Made by a program: the position numbers and the translations under genes | In this document: piece by piece, positions 47,901 through 61,362 of the stretch | Numbering within the stretch: the first letter of the stretch is position 1 | How the letters are laid out: every line of letters begins with the position of its first letter | Notes under the pieces: model-generated | Told to the model about the DNA's origin: nothing | The model's input: the letters and a program-made list of their open reading frames with translations, nothing else | Databases searched by the model: none | Assembly (NCBI GenBank): GCA_039881145.1 | Contig: JAYKKI010000038.1 | Location: 4,948,501 to 5,012,500 of the forward strand | Length of the DNA: 64,000 nucleotides | Source: Druceiella hillmani | Lineage: Eukaryota; Arthropoda; Insecta; Lepidoptera; Hepialidae | Direction of reading: 5' to 3'

Positions 47901-50900
47901 ATGCAATTATTAAAAACACTAATGAAGTCATATGAATTGCTGACAGTATATCATTAAGAGTTGGTGCTTAAGAAGAACTGAGACACCACTCATCAAGATG
48001 AAATTAAATCATCTGATAATAGATTTGGGGGTAGTATTTACTGTGAGAAGGCTTTTTGCTCTGGGATGCTGTTAGACACAGTTTTACAGAAAATGTTATT
48101 GAATATGTGAAAAAGTCACCTATTGAAAAAATATTAGTTATGAAAAAAATAAACATATGACTGAATATCAGATGTGACTATATCACCTGTTAAAAAGCAA
48201 ATTGGTCTAAATAAAATTTTGTAAACGTTACACAAGGACTAAAACAAAAGGAATAAAACAAAAACCGTTATAGAAAGTACGAACTGGTAATGTTAATTTT
48301 AACTAAATACAACGAATAATACTTTTTAATGAATTTTTTCTCTCTAATGTTTCCAAAATGTTGCTTAAACCAATTTGCCTTTCAAAAAAAACACAAAAAT
48401 AATTGTAAAATATTCAAAAGATGGTAAGAACTGCTTGTTGTGAAGTATCTATACTATGTTGATAACAGTGACTCGAATACGTTTTTTTTAATCATTAACT
48501 CTCAGTCCTATTATGACCTTTAGATAAAAAAAGAATGTATCGTAAGATTTGTAATATTACACAAATAGTAGAAGTTGGGGTAATTGGCAGAAAGCAAAAA
48601 TCTAAGGGAGATTGAAAAGCATGAACCTCCTTTCCTGAAGTAGGCATAAGTCAATAAGACACATGTATGAGGACAATTCATTGTGGGGGGATAATTTACT
48701 AGACAAGGGCTCAATAAAAAACTCAGTGGCTCAATACAAAAATTTTAAAAATTGTGTGTAAATCTATAGCAGCTACAAAATCATTTCAATCAGTTGTACA
48801 TTAAAAGAGGGAACTTAAAGTTCATTACAAATATGATGATTACTTATAATTGAAATTGGATGAGTCTTATAATTATTGTGATGGAGATGCCAAACGTTTA
48901 AAACACTCAAGAATAGTACAACACAAGAAATAAAACAAACTTGGACTACCCATATTTAAAAAAAAAATTGCCAATATACAACAGAACACAACATTATATA
49001 CTTTAAAATGTTTTCCTAGAAACTAGCATTCTTTTATACTGTCTCCACAGCAACACAAAGAAGTTTTAATATTTTAGTGTTTTTTACTTTAAATTCCTTT
49101 TTCTATAGTCTGTGAAGTAATTTATTGTTTACATGTCTAGTTATTAAATTTTTTTAAACAAATAAATTACATATACACAGTTAATTACATACATGAATTG
49201 TTTAATTTTTTGATAAATAAATATTTGGTCTAGTAGGTTACAAATACAATTTACATTACGAAAACCTTTTGGAATTTCTCTCATGCATTTTTAGACATCA
49301 TTTTGTTCGGCATTGTAAATTATCTTTAATAACATTAATAACTCAATTTAAAAAAAAATTATCTATGTTTTTTGCATGCATTGGGTTATACGCAACAATA
49401 ATATATGTAATATACATTTTGTTAATTTTTTAAATATTCTCTTAAAAAAAATTCTTTTCAATTCTGAACCATTGGTACATCTGTTTCAATATTAAATTTT
49501 CTTTTAGGGAACTGACTACTGTCTAATTATTACAAACTAAATAAATATTTTCTCACTGAGGTGCATTCAGAAAGAAAATAAGATAAATATTCACAGTACC
49601 TGATTAATCATTATATAGTTTCATGTAAATAAGATAAATAAACCACAAACACTTAAATTGTGACAAAATTCTTTTCTCTCATATTTGGGACATACCTTAT
49701 TATGTAGTTTAGTTCTATCTTCTCTAAGATATTTGTCTCTCTCACAATCAGGATAAGTCATACTGTTTCTGCCTCTTAATATCAATTAAATTTTTTAAAC
49801 ATTAAAAACACACAATTGTTTTTTAAATAATAATGATTTATTTAATATTTAGAAATCACGTATGGAATCACATATTTGTTGTTATTTGAATTTTGATTGA
49901 GTTTTTGCAATTCTGGAATGAGGGTAAAGGCATATTCACAATGGTTTTTCTAAGTAATCAACTTGAACTGATATGGAGTTATGTGCAGACCACACAGTCT
50001 ACTGTATACGTGTTTTGTGCACTTAATGTAAGGACAGGGCCTATCTAATATTATAACATCATTGATTTGATGTCATGCATCACACAGAACGAAACTGCTC
50101 AAGATTAAAAACAATTTTCACTTTGACAAAGTTGTTGTGCAGTCACTTGAAATGACAATGATCATGCGCATTAGATTTGACCTTTTGAATTGTAGCTAAT
50201 ATAAAACACAAATTAATAAAATAATAATTAATTTTTTATACTGTGACAAATGATACAGATCCTTTAAATTCATGTCTTCCATGTTCATTTGCAAGATTCC
50301 AGTAACGTAGAGCAATCAGTACAATCTCAACAGTATCACTTGTCTTGCAGTCGCCAGCTCTGTCATATGATGCAGCTTTTTTCTATAATTTTTTTGGTAT
50401 ATTTGACCATCTTTTCAATAATATTCTCTCTCTAGTCGTTACACTCTTGTCAGTGTGGTCGTGGTCTCAGTGATGATATATATGGTTAGTTTTCTTCCTT
50501 GTTCCTCTCGACTCGGATGGCTGCTTTAACTATGCGTTTCCATTTCAGCCAATTCATTTCATTAAACTTTTCACTTTTTGTGCTTTCTTACTTAGAAGTT
50601 GTTTAATTAAACCTTCTGTGTCTAATTCTTTTAAAAGATCTGCTTTTATTAAGATTTTACCAAGATGTCTTAATTTGTTATGCCTCATGGTGAATCTTAA
50701 ATAATTCATTATTATTTATAAGATATGAAGTAATTATTTATAAGATACCCATATTTGAAATCCATATTTGGAAAAGAATCTATCAATTGTTAACTGTTAT
50801 ATAATTTAAAAAAAATTCTGGAGATTTAGTAACATCTCTATCAATAATTTGTAAATATTATTTTTTAACGAGGTTCATAGCAACCTCGTTCATTGCGAGT

Positions 50901-51197
50901 CTTATAGTTTAATGTATTTTAAATTTTCAGACTAATTCTAATTTTTCTTTTCCAGAATTTTAAAGTTTTTTGTACATCGGTTAATCGTCACATTTCTAGT
51001 TAAAGTATTTTGTTATTTTTAAATCTCTTTGTTATTTTAAGTTAAGTTTTATGTCAAAGTTGCTTACAGTCTTTAGCATCACTCAATAAATCATGAAAAA
51101 ATTAATTGAAATGTTTACAAAATTAAAGACATGTAATTTTTAGACATTTAATTATTTTTTTAAGAAGTATAAATTTTGTTTGTAATATCAAATACTG

Positions 51198-51278
<81 letters not shown>

Positions 51279-51312
51279 CATATATATACATATATATATA
51301 TATAATTATATA

Positions 51313-51389
<77 letters not shown>

Positions 51390-54300
51390 GTGCGTGCATG
51401 TGTATGGATAGGTCAATGTCTACAAAACAATGTCTGTGATTTATAAACAATCTCACGATATCATAGGCTAGGAGAAAACAGGAAACTGACAAGACTTCAA
51501 TTTGATAGGTCTATTATCTCTGCAGGTTGTCGCACATCTTCAAACTTGCTGAAAAAATCAAATAAAAATCACAAGAATCGAAGACAATCTCTGAAATATT
51601 CATATTAAGCAATAAGATAGGTGCCCATTTAATAAAATGTACATCATTACATGCAAATGTTATGGAGTACCCAAACTTTTTCAAAAATTTTAAAAGTTCC
51701 TTTCAATTTTTTATCATCCAGTTGGAATTAGAATTGAAGGCATCATTTTGGAAAAAAGATTGAAAATTTTTGTTTTTTGTCCTTTCCTTTCAAAATAGCT
51801 GTCATTCAGGCTCAATTTTGTTTGGTGCGATATAACATTAAAAATCAGGAAATGTTTCTACTTTTTAGTGGTTCCTTAATTTTAAATGCCAGTACAATTA
51901 ATTTAATTTGATTTAATACGCTGTAAAAAAAGTACCATGCATGTTATTCTTATAATTTTTAAAATATATTTACTCTACTCTTAGTAGGGTAATACTTAAA
52001 TTATGTTTTGGAATAAGAATGTATTGCTATTTTAATTAAAATGAGTCATAATTTTGAGCAATTACAAATTGTACTTGTATTATGCTTTATCATTAATGAG
52101 TTTCCATGAAACCTCCTTTTGTTAAGTGAGTTCCCAGGAAACCTCTTTTTGTTAAGGTTGTGTGACCTAAAAAAGAGACTACTGTTAATGATAGATTGGG
52201 ATAGCAAGAGTTGAATGTTATTCAAAAGACGCAGATGTTTGTGGTAAAACGAGGCACCAAGAAGCTCTATTGCTTATCATGTTGTAAGTTTATACTCATT
52301 GTAGTACGCCACATGTTTTAATACACTGGACATTTTCAACATTTGATTTCACGTTCATGTTAATTTTCTTTACTATCAATTTGGAATTGTTTCGCTCTAC
52401 GTTGAAAACGTACGTTGTTCGTTACGTTGTTCGAACTAGTGAAACAACAACTGCCGTTGCCAGCTTCTGCATTTTGATTTAGCAGATAACAAAATGCCTT
52501 TTATCAGTATTCTTTACAAGAATATATACTAAAGTCGACCTTCACCAGAAAGCTACAAGTTCTTCCAAATTTAATAATTTCCTAAGTCAATAAATTTATC
52601 CCAAGAGGGTTCGCAGGCAGTACATACAATGCTGGAGTTTAAATATGGAGACCTTATGGAAAGAGTCCAAAAATACGGAACACTGCACACAATCTTATCA
52701 GGTCACTGAATGAAGCACACCAATCAAAATGAAAAAGCAAAACTTCACCCACTCGAGTCGCAAGGCCTGGCATCTTCTGAAGGACTTCACCTCTAGAGCC
52801 CATGAGCAGGTTCTTCAAACAAACGCTCTCCCAAATACAATTCCAAACAGGATCATTAAGGTATTGAAAGCACCTAGCCACAAAAACCATGAACAAACCA
52901 ATCGATTAAGGTAGATAGCCACCAATCAATCATACTATTACCTACAAACTTCTCGAGTGCATCGTGCCAACGATGGAAAGCACATACCTCAAGAATAAGA
53001 GACATTTCATCCAGGTCGCAGGTGTAATGACCAAGATGACACGGTTAGCAAAATTAGACTCCTCTACAATGGTTTACTACAAGGTTCTTTACTAGCCCCA
53101 CATTATTCAAACCTGTAGATTTACTATATATCAGATAATATATCAAGGAAATTCAGTTATGCTAATGACCTCGCACTGGTTTCGCATTTCATTTCATATA
53201 TTGAATCCATAGAAGATTCCCTGCATCCTAATCTAGCCACCGTGGACGACTATTTCATTTAATGGCATTTATATCCAAATGCATTTAAAACCAAAATATG
53301 CTGTTTTCACCTCAGCATCTGGATGGCAAACAATCGGTCTTACTTCCCAGTCAATATATATAGTCATTTTCCCCTTTTGAGTTCTCTAGAGTAGTTTACA
53401 CGCCTCAAAACTTATCGTCATCAATAAAAAAATGTTATTTTAAACTTTATAAAATTAATTTAGAATTAAACAAAAAGTTTCATATATTTCCATTGAAGCC
53501 ATCAAAATTTGGTAGTCTTTCTGCTTTTCCAACTCTTTATACTGCATAAATATAAATTTTGTGTAAATGTTTAGATTGAAATATTGAACAACCAAATCAT
53601 TGGACCTGTGCAATACCAGATAATTTAAATGGCAAAACATTATGTCTTGAAATTTCCATAAAATAATTTATCTCGTAGAAAAGAAGGATATGGCATATCT
53701 TTCCAGGATAGAGGGGCAACACCCAAGCAATGAATACCTAGTAAAATGGACTGGACATAATGGCCCAATTGCATAAATTGTTGTATTTAATCTCCCTTGA
53801 CTTTTTTCTATTGGAAATACTAATAAAAAAGGGTGTTCAAAACTATTTAATATATTAGCAGTATTAAGACAACACTTTTTTTAAATCCACTGATGAAGTT
53901 AATAAATTTAAATTTTTGCAGTGCATTAGAAGCCATTTATTTGAAAATTTTTTTTCAATTTAAGTCGGAGGCCCTTTTAAACATTTCTGTCAACAGCTTA
54001 GTAAAAATAATTTTAATAATATTTCTATTATTTGTTTCTAAACTTGTTTTTTAATGTTGTACTACATCAAAACTCACATTTTTTAGCTGTAAAATTAAAA
54101 ATTAAGTATAGTATGAGTAAAATGTTGATATTTGGCAATTACTGAAAAATAAGATCCTGTTTTGTTTAAATAGCAATATTTTGTTATTCAAAAATAATTT
54201 TAGAATTATTATAAAATAAGTAAATAAAGGGAAAAATTGGTGTAGTAGTTTTTTTACAGTACATAGATTCAAACTTAAAGATGTAACAACAATCAAAATT

Positions 54301-57300
54301 AATTTTTAAAAATGGCAAAATCTTATTTATTTATTTATCTACTTTAATGTATCTAATTGATACATATGGCGGACTTATTGCTACGTGAGCAATCTCTTAC
54401 TGCCAACCATAACACCCGTCCAGCCCCGCTCGTCGAACGGCAGGGACTCCGCGGTGCGCCTCATCGTCACAAGCCGTATGCCTTGTGATCAACCCAACAC
54501 ACTACGGCGACGACGAAGACGAAATTTTATTACATAGCATGTGTTTATTGGAAGTATATTTATTAGTTGGTCAATAGTACTCAATTGCAATATTAAACAA
54601 CAAAATTTAGATTCAAAGTTTGCATTTGTAGGGTGCACAAATAAAAAGTCATCTAAGGTAGACATTATTTAAACTGTCCTATGACAGTTTAAATTAATAT
54701 CCGTCATAAAAATCTTTTACTTGTCATTATTTTAGGGTATAGATATATATATTTTTCTAGATGCTGTAACAACCACTTATTTTTTTAATAATTCAATATT
54801 TAATACTAGCACTCTGACAAAAAACCCATCAAAGATATGTTGTTTTGATAAAATTCCCTAATACACAATTCACAGTCGCCATAGGAACAGTGACCATAGT
54901 CCATAGGAACAACCAAATGCAGTGAATAATGTCTCACCAAAATAATCACGCAACCAAAATTTAACACACAAACCTGAACTGTCAAATAACATAGGCATAG
55001 CAACACAGCAATGCAACAGCCATTTTTCTTCTGCATGTGCATGGCTTCTTTAATTTTTCTACTGATGTTCAGATATACAGAAAACTTTTTGACCAGATCT
55101 CCAAAATAAAAAGCATAAAAAAATCAATCTGTTAAATTTTTACGAGCCTTTGACAGTGCCGACGAAAACTAACTAAATTTTTGAAATATTCAAATACATT
55201 TTTCACATCAAAGATTTAATTTCAGCTATAAAGCAGTGTCTACTTATTCTCTCAGTCATCTAAATGGCAAAAATTTATAGGAGTAAATATCAATAATTAA
55301 CATTTAAAATTTTCATAACACCACAAATTGTTTTAATTTTGCTGATATTTTATTAATCATAACAAATTTATAAAATAATTTAACACACCTGAACATTTAG
55401 ATTTAGGGATGCATGGACCATCTTTCTTGGTCCTTACAAAACCTTCCACACAATCGCAACCAGGAATGCATGGTTGAGACGCACAACGTATAAGTTCAGG
55501 TCTCACGCCGCACTGTTGTGGTGGACAAATTTGTTTGCATTGTGCATAAACTTCATGAGCAGAGGCATTACAATTGTTTGCTAAAAGGACAAACAGTTTC
55601 TTACATTTAAGGTAAGCATGAAAAGCGTAATAATTACCAAGTTAAATGAATACTAAAAAGAAAAAAAGAGAGATGACTCGATTTTTTTATGAATAACAAA
55701 ATAATACCTGCTCTTATAAACAACAAACAATATAAAAAACAATAATAGCTGGTTATAAACAACAAACTACTATTATTAATAAATTAAAAATTAAAAAACT
55801 TTGGAAGTCAGCATGAGAAATTTGAATAGGAAATTTACGGCATTCTGTAGGAAGTATGCATTTTCCATTTTGCCTATCTCTTATGTAGCCCTCATCGCAC
55901 ACACAACCTGGTACACAACGTGGCGAACAACTTCTCCGTGGGTTCTCACAAGTATTCTGACAGCCTGGACCACATCTTGTGTAATGGGCATTTTCATCAC
56001 ATTGTGGATCTACAGAAAATATGCACTGTGTAATAAGTAAGGAACTTTCACAAGCAAAGTTTGACAAGAGATACACAATAAATGGAGCATGTATTTTATA
56101 TAAAATAACAATATTGGTTTTTTATTTATTGAATCTAAATAAAAATAATACTCTACTCACGTGCTGGGCACAGGTCCCCGGGAATGCAAATGTTATTAAA
56201 ATCTCTTAAAAAACCATCAGCACATTCACAACCAGGCGTACAAATTTTTCGTCTTAAATTACAATCATAAGATGTGTATATAGATTCGCAATCAAGTGGT
56301 GGACAATTCAGGCATGTCACGTAATTCTCATTGCTATCACATTGGTCGTCTAAGATAACAATATTTTGTAAATTAGTTGTATGAAGTAGCAGTCGGCAAT
56401 TTACTAAATAGAAACTTTATTTCGTTATTGCATACAACTCTGCTGCATATTTAATCAAACAATCTAGACCATTTCCTAGAGTATTTTTCATATTTTATAG
56501 TCAATAAGATTATATGATAAATGTAATATGTTGTGACTATAAGGTTGCATATCTCATCTTAAAAAATATGTTTAATACTATTTTAACAAATAAATTTAAT
56601 ACGTTGAAAAGTTTTCTTTGCTGAAAATGCATTTGGCCCAAATATTTTCTTTATTTTGACTTTTAGTACAAGTCTTCTAAGTTTTAACATGGAAATATGG
56701 ATAGATTCTATCTTTAGAAAGTTCAAATATTCAGAACATCAAATAATATATATTGGGTGTGATATAGTTTATTAATAAAATAAGTCATTCAAGAATTTAT
56801 GACTTAATTAACTAATTTTAAAACAACAAATCTATTTTTTTTTTCTTACATTGATATCTAATTCTCTTCACTACATGTATGCAATGTTAATGAATTCTTT
56901 GATCAAAAGCATTCTAAATTTAACAAACTTAACAGACTTAAATCAAAGTAATGTGATTATATCGACATCTGCATTTCTGTCTCAACAATTTAATACTTCG
57001 CCAATTCAAAATATTCAATATCCATTATTACTTCTCATTATCTTCATATACAACATTGCTAATAAATTCTTTGTTAACACGTTAGCTGCGAGACTCAATT
57101 TATAGAACTTAGATCCAGTGCTTTATGTATCATTTTAGACTTGTAACAAATTTTTCCCTGATGCGGTACGAGACAGTATTTGCTTGTAATTAGATTTTTG
57201 AAAATCAACTTGCATAAATTCAATTTTCATTAATTACAATTTCAAGTTCGTGAATATAGTTACTTACATTTACAGTTGTTTATTCTTGATTTATGAATTA

Positions 57301-60300
57301 TAAGATATCAATTAACTGGACGAAATTCGCTTGTATTGCATCATGGGATCATGGGGATATTGATATTTTCATAGTGAGGGAAAATAAAAGAATATCGATA
57401 AATTTATTTTATATATTTCTTGATAAAGATAACAATATTTTCAATGGTCATAGTTTCTGGTGGGATATGTTGAAACATTCTAAGCACATTTCTTGTTCAC
57501 ATTCTACACAGTGAATGTTAACTCTCTTCACTTTTTTGTCGCTTCTTGGCTAGTCATTGTTTTTCGTAACTCTCTGTAACACACTGTGCACATTTTTCTT
57601 TTCTGGCCTTTCTGAAAGGTATGTAGTTTTCTTTTCTCTGGAAGAACACCATATTTTAGTATACTTTTTGGTAATGAATCAATATTTGATTCCGTGAAAG
57701 TTAGCAGTTGCACCTTATTAATATTATGCAGCGTATTATATACAATCCATGCATTTATAACACATGTACCGAAATGATGCTCTTTATTAATTTTCTTTCA
57801 AACCTCTTTTCAAAGAAGAATAATATGATGCCATCAGTCACTATAGTCTAAACCCTTTTTCGAGACATTATACATTGGTATACGTTATTTAGAATGGATT
57901 CACCAGTAGCTCTTTGTCTTTTCCCAGAAAACCTTATCTTTGTAATTTTTGTCATTCATTAAAACAGCTCGTTTATCACACCATTTTATTATTTTTACTC
58001 CTTGTTTGTTCATTTGTTCAGTAATCTGTCCCTTTTTTAATTTACTAGTCATAACTTTTTAGGTAGACATTTTCTATTTGGTTGTATTGTTTCGCAATGC
58101 ATCATACTCTTTTTTTAGCAAATATTCAGCTAAATCAATGGACGTATAATAATTGTCTGCTATCACAATTCTACCCTCATGTTCAAGACCATCATCATCA
58201 ATTTTTTCACAATTTCTGTGCCACACAGTTTGCCACTAACACCTTTGCCAGTACACAATAACAGCGTAAGTGTAGTCTTCGGATGTACATAGTTTGTACA
58301 GTTTAATACCATACTTATGGGATTTATTCTTAATGTACTGCCTGAATGCTAATCTTCCATTTCATGGAACCATTGTCTCTTAATGTTAAGACTTGCTTAA
58401 CGTTATTCTAAAGCATCGTAAAAACTTCTCGTATTTTACTTAATTTATCTGTATTGGTGTTGTAAAATATAGAATAATTCCAGTGACTTTTTTTTCGTGA
58501 CCAATAATGGCTTATGCTTGGGACTTTGACTAAACCCATTATAATCAAGATTCCCAAAAAAGTGCACATCTCCTCAAAATTTGTTGACGTCCAATTCTGT
58601 GTTCTAGATTTGGTCTTTAGCAGTGTTTTTTCAATATACTTTTCTACATATTTGTTTGTTTCAGCTACGTCATCTGTAACAACGTTTTGTATATATCAAT
58701 GGGAGTATTAGCAGTTGGATTTACTAAAATTTTGTTTGTTTCTTGACATTATTCAATATCTGGCTTAGATGTTACAATCTCTATCCAATCCTCTTCATTG
58801 TCTGACATCAAATCTACACCACCACCTAAAAGAGTTTCCATCCATCCATCTGCCCCATTGGGTTTTCATCTACAGAAGATTCGCTGATTGTGATGCTACT
58901 TTCGGAACTAGATGGCAAGTAGTCAGACTCACTGTTACTATCAGCAGGAGATAAAGTAATGGGTGTAATTTCCAATTAGTTTTATAATTTTGTCGAATGC
59001 ATTTTTTTATTGTTCATGGTATTTTCATTTAATATTAAGGATTTGTTACAGCAAGGCTGCGTCATAGAATAGTCGATTGGCAAAAAACTATTGTTGCTGT
59101 TTTATTTGTATTTATCTATGTAAGAATTGAAAGACTAGATATTGTAGTTTAGGGGTTACCGGTCATCTATTGGATCGAAATAATTGCTTTTTTTATTTTA
59201 GCATGTATAAAAAAACCACACATCAAGTCATCATTTACCGAAGTTTATATAAGTTTACTGAAATATCACTCAAAGATCCTAGTTCGCTCCTAGTTCCAGC
59301 AATTGAAATATTTTCAAGCATCGAATATCTGCAACCAGTTGAAGGGCTCATGTATGTTGCATCATCTCGTTTGTTCGATGAAGTTAAGTTTTTGTTTTTA
59401 ATTATGTTTTCTGACAAATTTTGCAAGTATAGTTCGGGCTGGAGTTCTGGATTCCCACATAAAGTTGGCGTTTGTAAAAGTTCTACGGGCTGTAATAATT
59501 GCAGTGCAGTTGAGTTCTCTTTACCCGTTAAATTTCGTACGGGCTGCTGTAGTGAAGATGTTCACGTAACGTTGCGGTTGGTAAAATTTCTACGTTATCT
59601 TCTCAGCTATCTTTTGTAAGGGCTGACTTATATAATTTGTACATAGAGATGAAATTTGTGCTGTTGTTCGGGTTGCAGTAATGGTTGTAATGAGTGTAAG
59701 GTTCCTGAAGGGTGTTTCTAAAATTTGTATCGTTGAAATAGTTCTACCTTTTTTCTGTTCTTCAATAATAAAATTCCAATCATCAGTTTTGTTTATTCAG
59801 TTTCATCAGTTTTCTTCTTTATCCAATTTTCTATGCGTCCCGGATTTTTTTTGTTTTTTAGCTATTAATTTACTGTCATTGGTTTGTTCGGTTTTTTGAA
59901 GAGCTTTTTCTAATATTACCCTCGATCTAGGTGTGTATATTTTTTCATTGCAAGATATGACGCGTAAGCACTGACGATTTTGGTAGAACAAAATCGATCG
60001 CCGCACGTACGAGTACTAATCTGTTTCCGTGGTGCTGTACAAGACTTTGAGATACAATACACTTTTAGCTTGTTCCGTACTGAGTAACAAATATTTTTAT
60101 CTAGTGCGCTTGAATCAAATTCGTCTTGTATGCCTTGTATAATTTCAATTTATAATAAGGGAGAGCAAAGTTTGTCAAAATTAACTAGCTGGTAGATATA
60201 TGACAGTCATTATCATATTGATTTTTAATATTTGCTATTAAATATTAAACATCAGTGTGAAATTGGATTGCAATTAAAAGGGTAAAATGGATTAAAAAAG

Positions 60301-61230
60301 ATTTTATTACGAAGTATTCAATTTTAATGTGAATTATAATGATGATATGGCTGTTAATGAAAAATTACCTACCGCATTGTTCTTTAGAAACACAAAATCC
60401 CTTCACATTTCTATAGAAGCCTGGTGCACACACACAACCTTCCCTGCATACCTGCGGCATAATGAAACTACAATTGGGAGCATTGTCCAAGGATTCACAA
60501 GTTCTATCACCACACTGAGGACGGCAATAGCTCCATTCCTCATTTCCATCACATTCAACATCTGTAAAGTTGCTTTGTTATGTATTAGGTCCTCTTAAAA
60601 AAAAATTTTGGAGTATCTAGAAAAAAACATATCCTCATTTCTTGTAATAAGTTTTAATAAAGAATTACATATATGTTTTCGCAATAATATGTTGAAGACA
60701 TATGACATTTTTTTTACTAATTTATCATGCTTATATGAACAGAAATTTAATATGTTAAAATTGTAATACATTTCCCATTTGTAATTAAATAACATGGAAT
60801 AAGTAAAGCATACCACACAGTTCTTCAAGGACACACTCATAGTTCTTATTTCTCATAAAGCCTTCTTTACAGTAGCAACTATTGACACAGCCAGGTGTAC
60901 ACGAATTAGCAACATGTTGCTGATGTCTGTTTTGACATGTCGCAACACATCTCGATTCACATTTGTATTCTTCGTTTTTGCCACAAGTTGGATCTGATAA
61001 ATTTAATCAAACAATTTATGTAGTATTATTCTTAATTCTTGTGTCTTATAATAAAAACTTAAATAAATAAAAAACACTTTGTAAATATTGCAAAAGAAAA
61101 AAAATTCAAACTAAGTGCAGTTCAGTGAGCATGCTAATAACGAAATTAGGTTATTCAATAAATGTATAGAAGATTTTTGAAGTATAATTTTACCTATACA
61201 CAGTAAAAGGATAGTGAGTTCAGGCGTCAT
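44806..61230 (-). CDS. Multi-domain TIL (trypsin inhibitor-like) protein, 8 exons
   Basis: Modelled exons (minus strand): 61230-61194, 60993-60814, 60561-60373, 56349-56161, 56009-55839, 55580-55389, 46735-46544 and 44993-44806. Every junction has GT/AG borders and phase 1; together they give an uninterrupted 445-residue frame. Exon 1 encodes [12 protein letters not shown], a short possible signal peptide. Each of the next seven exons encodes one Cys-rich TIL module of about 57-64 residues (for example [28 protein letters not shown] and [16 protein letters not shown]), with the C-x-C-x-x-G-[FY]-x-R-[DN] signature. TIL domains usually block serine proteases outside the cell. Target and tissue are unknown. 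One 8.7-kb intron holds TE relics. Exon 1 is the weakest call: an acceptor-like TTTTCAAG precedes the ATG, so the gene might start further upstream. Confidence 0.7.
44994..46543. other. TIL gene intron 7
   Basis: AT-rich. It contains a plus-strand 80-codon frame at 45821-46063 with coding-like wording ([20 protein letters not shown]) but no recognised family. Otherwise nothing. Confidence 0.5.
46544..46735 (-). CDS. TIL gene exon 7 (sixth TIL module, divergent)
   Basis: 192 bp, phase 1 to phase 1. It reads [20 protein letters not shown], then a Pro-rich segment and [20 protein letters not shown]. Longer loops and an unusual central C-x-x-P pattern make this the most diverged module. Confidence 0.8.
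47173..47345 (+). pseudogene. piggyBac transposase fragment
   Basis: [20 protein letters not shown] followed by [13 protein letters not shown] matches the piggyBac block 'C..N.Y..SE..TVDE.L..FRGRC.F..Y..K'. The expected catalytic acidic residue is replaced (AEM for DEM) and the C-terminus is lost. Only this fragment is recognisable. Confidence 0.5.
51200..51389. repeat. (TA)n microsatellite
   Basis: About 190 bp of TA repeats with scattered interruptions, then a short TG-rich end. The long Y-I frame across it is an artefact. Confidence 0.95.
52700..53330 (+). pseudogene. LINE reverse-transcriptase relic (Jockey-group, BS-like)
   Basis: [20 protein letters not shown] (52747-52806) and [12 protein letters not shown] (about 52858-52893) are the linker ahead of RT in BS/Jockey-type elements. 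After a deletion come [19 protein letters not shown], then [15 protein letters not shown] (about 53145-53190), where the catalytic Y-A-D-D has become Y-A-N-D, and [10 protein letters not shown] with [10 protein letters not shown]. Inactive. Confidence 0.6.
54380..54530. other. GC-richer patch in an AT-rich intron
   Basis: Contains CAGCCCCGCTCGTCGAACGG and GGCGACGACGAAGACGA. Its reverse complement shares CGAGCGGGGCTG with the palindrome at 5489-5542, hinting at a common low-copy repeat. Identity unknown. Confidence 0.3.
55389..55580 (-). CDS. TIL gene exon 6 (fifth TIL module)
   Basis: 192 bp, phase 1 to phase 1. It carries [20 protein letters not shown]. Borders TTTTAG|CAAAC and TTCAG|GTGTGT. 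Confidence 0.85.
55839..56009 (-). CDS. TIL gene exon 5 (fourth TIL module)
   Basis: 171 bp, 57 codons. It reads [18 protein letters not shown] and [20 protein letters not shown], the most canonical TIL domain in the set. Borders CTGTAG|ATCC and TGCC|GTAAAT. Confidence 0.9.
56161..56349 (-). CDS. TIL gene exon 4 (third TIL module)
   Basis: 189 bp, 63 codons, with [19 protein letters not shown]. Donor GTGAGT. Confidence 0.85.
56350..57527. other. TIL gene intron 3, left part
   Basis: AT-rich intronic DNA between exon 4 and the piggyBac relic. A short plus-strand frame at 57293-57514 is not recognised. Confidence 0.5.
57528..58990 (-). pseudogene. piggyBac-type transposase relic
   Basis: Minus strand: acidic N-terminus ([19 protein letters not shown], about 58955-58900) and [13 protein letters not shown] (about 58790-58755). 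[14 protein letters not shown] block follows near 58445. [11 protein letters not shown] (about 58175-58140) is the T/A-D-N-x-Y-T catalytic block, followed by [19 protein letters not shown]. The C-terminus [15 protein letters not shown] (about 57600-57555) is the start of the Cys-rich finger; its last cysteines are absent before the stop at 57528. Several shifts. It lies in intron 3 of the multi-TIL gene, in the same orientation. Confidence 0.65.
59235..60010 (-). pseudogene. Coding-like minus-strand segment, family unknown
   Basis: A frame from about 59570 to 59235 reads for example [20 protein letters not shown], then [16 protein letters not shown], and ends at a stop. Upstream, in other frames, are [20 protein letters not shown] (about 59917-59858) and [18 protein letters not shown] (about 59785-59730). 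The wording looks like a Ser/Thr/Gln-rich linker of a real protein rather than chance translation. It may be the 5' part of the neighbouring piggyBac element or an unrelated relic. No known domain. Confidence 0.25.
60373..60561 (-). CDS. TIL gene exon 3 (second TIL module)
   Basis: 189 bp, 63 codons, with [19 protein letters not shown]. Borders TTTACAG|ATG and TGCG|GTAGGT. Confidence 0.85.
60814..60993 (-). CDS. TIL gene exon 2 (first TIL module)
   Basis: 180 bp, 60 codons: [17 protein letters not shown] and [19 protein letters not shown]. Borders TTATCAG|ATCC and TGTG|GTATGC. Confidence 0.85.
61194..61230 (-). CDS. TIL gene exon 1 (start codon, possible signal peptide)
   Basis: The ATG at 61230-61228 opens [12 protein letters not shown] and reaches a GTAAAA donor in phase 1, matching exon 2. 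The hydrophobic core is short for a signal peptide, so this start is a reasoned choice, not proven. Confidence 0.45.
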
Positions 61231-61362
61231 CTTGAAAATGGATTAACACACTGTACTTTAATTGATCATTAGTGTCTAAGCTTGTTAATTAACTTTCTAA
61301 TCGCATTGAGCAATCAAAATATGGAAAAATTGTTCGTGTGTCATCCTTGGTCCAAGATTCAC

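Larger units (their letters stand above)
46736..55388. other. TIL gene intron 6 (8.7 kb) with TE relics
   Basis: Long AT-rich intron. Identified pieces: piggyBac fragment (47173-47345), (TA)n microsatellite (51200-51389), LINE RT relic (52700-53330) and a GC-richer patch (54380-54530). I saw no further TIL exon, but could not exclude a short one. Confidence 0.5.

Noticed and set aside
55801..56040. Plus-strand frame across a TIL exon
   Set aside because: Antisense to a canonical TIL module with correct splice borders.
59170..59619. 149-codon plus-strand frame
   Set aside because: No recognisable domain. The opposite strand reads more like a protein, so the plus frame is probably its shadow.
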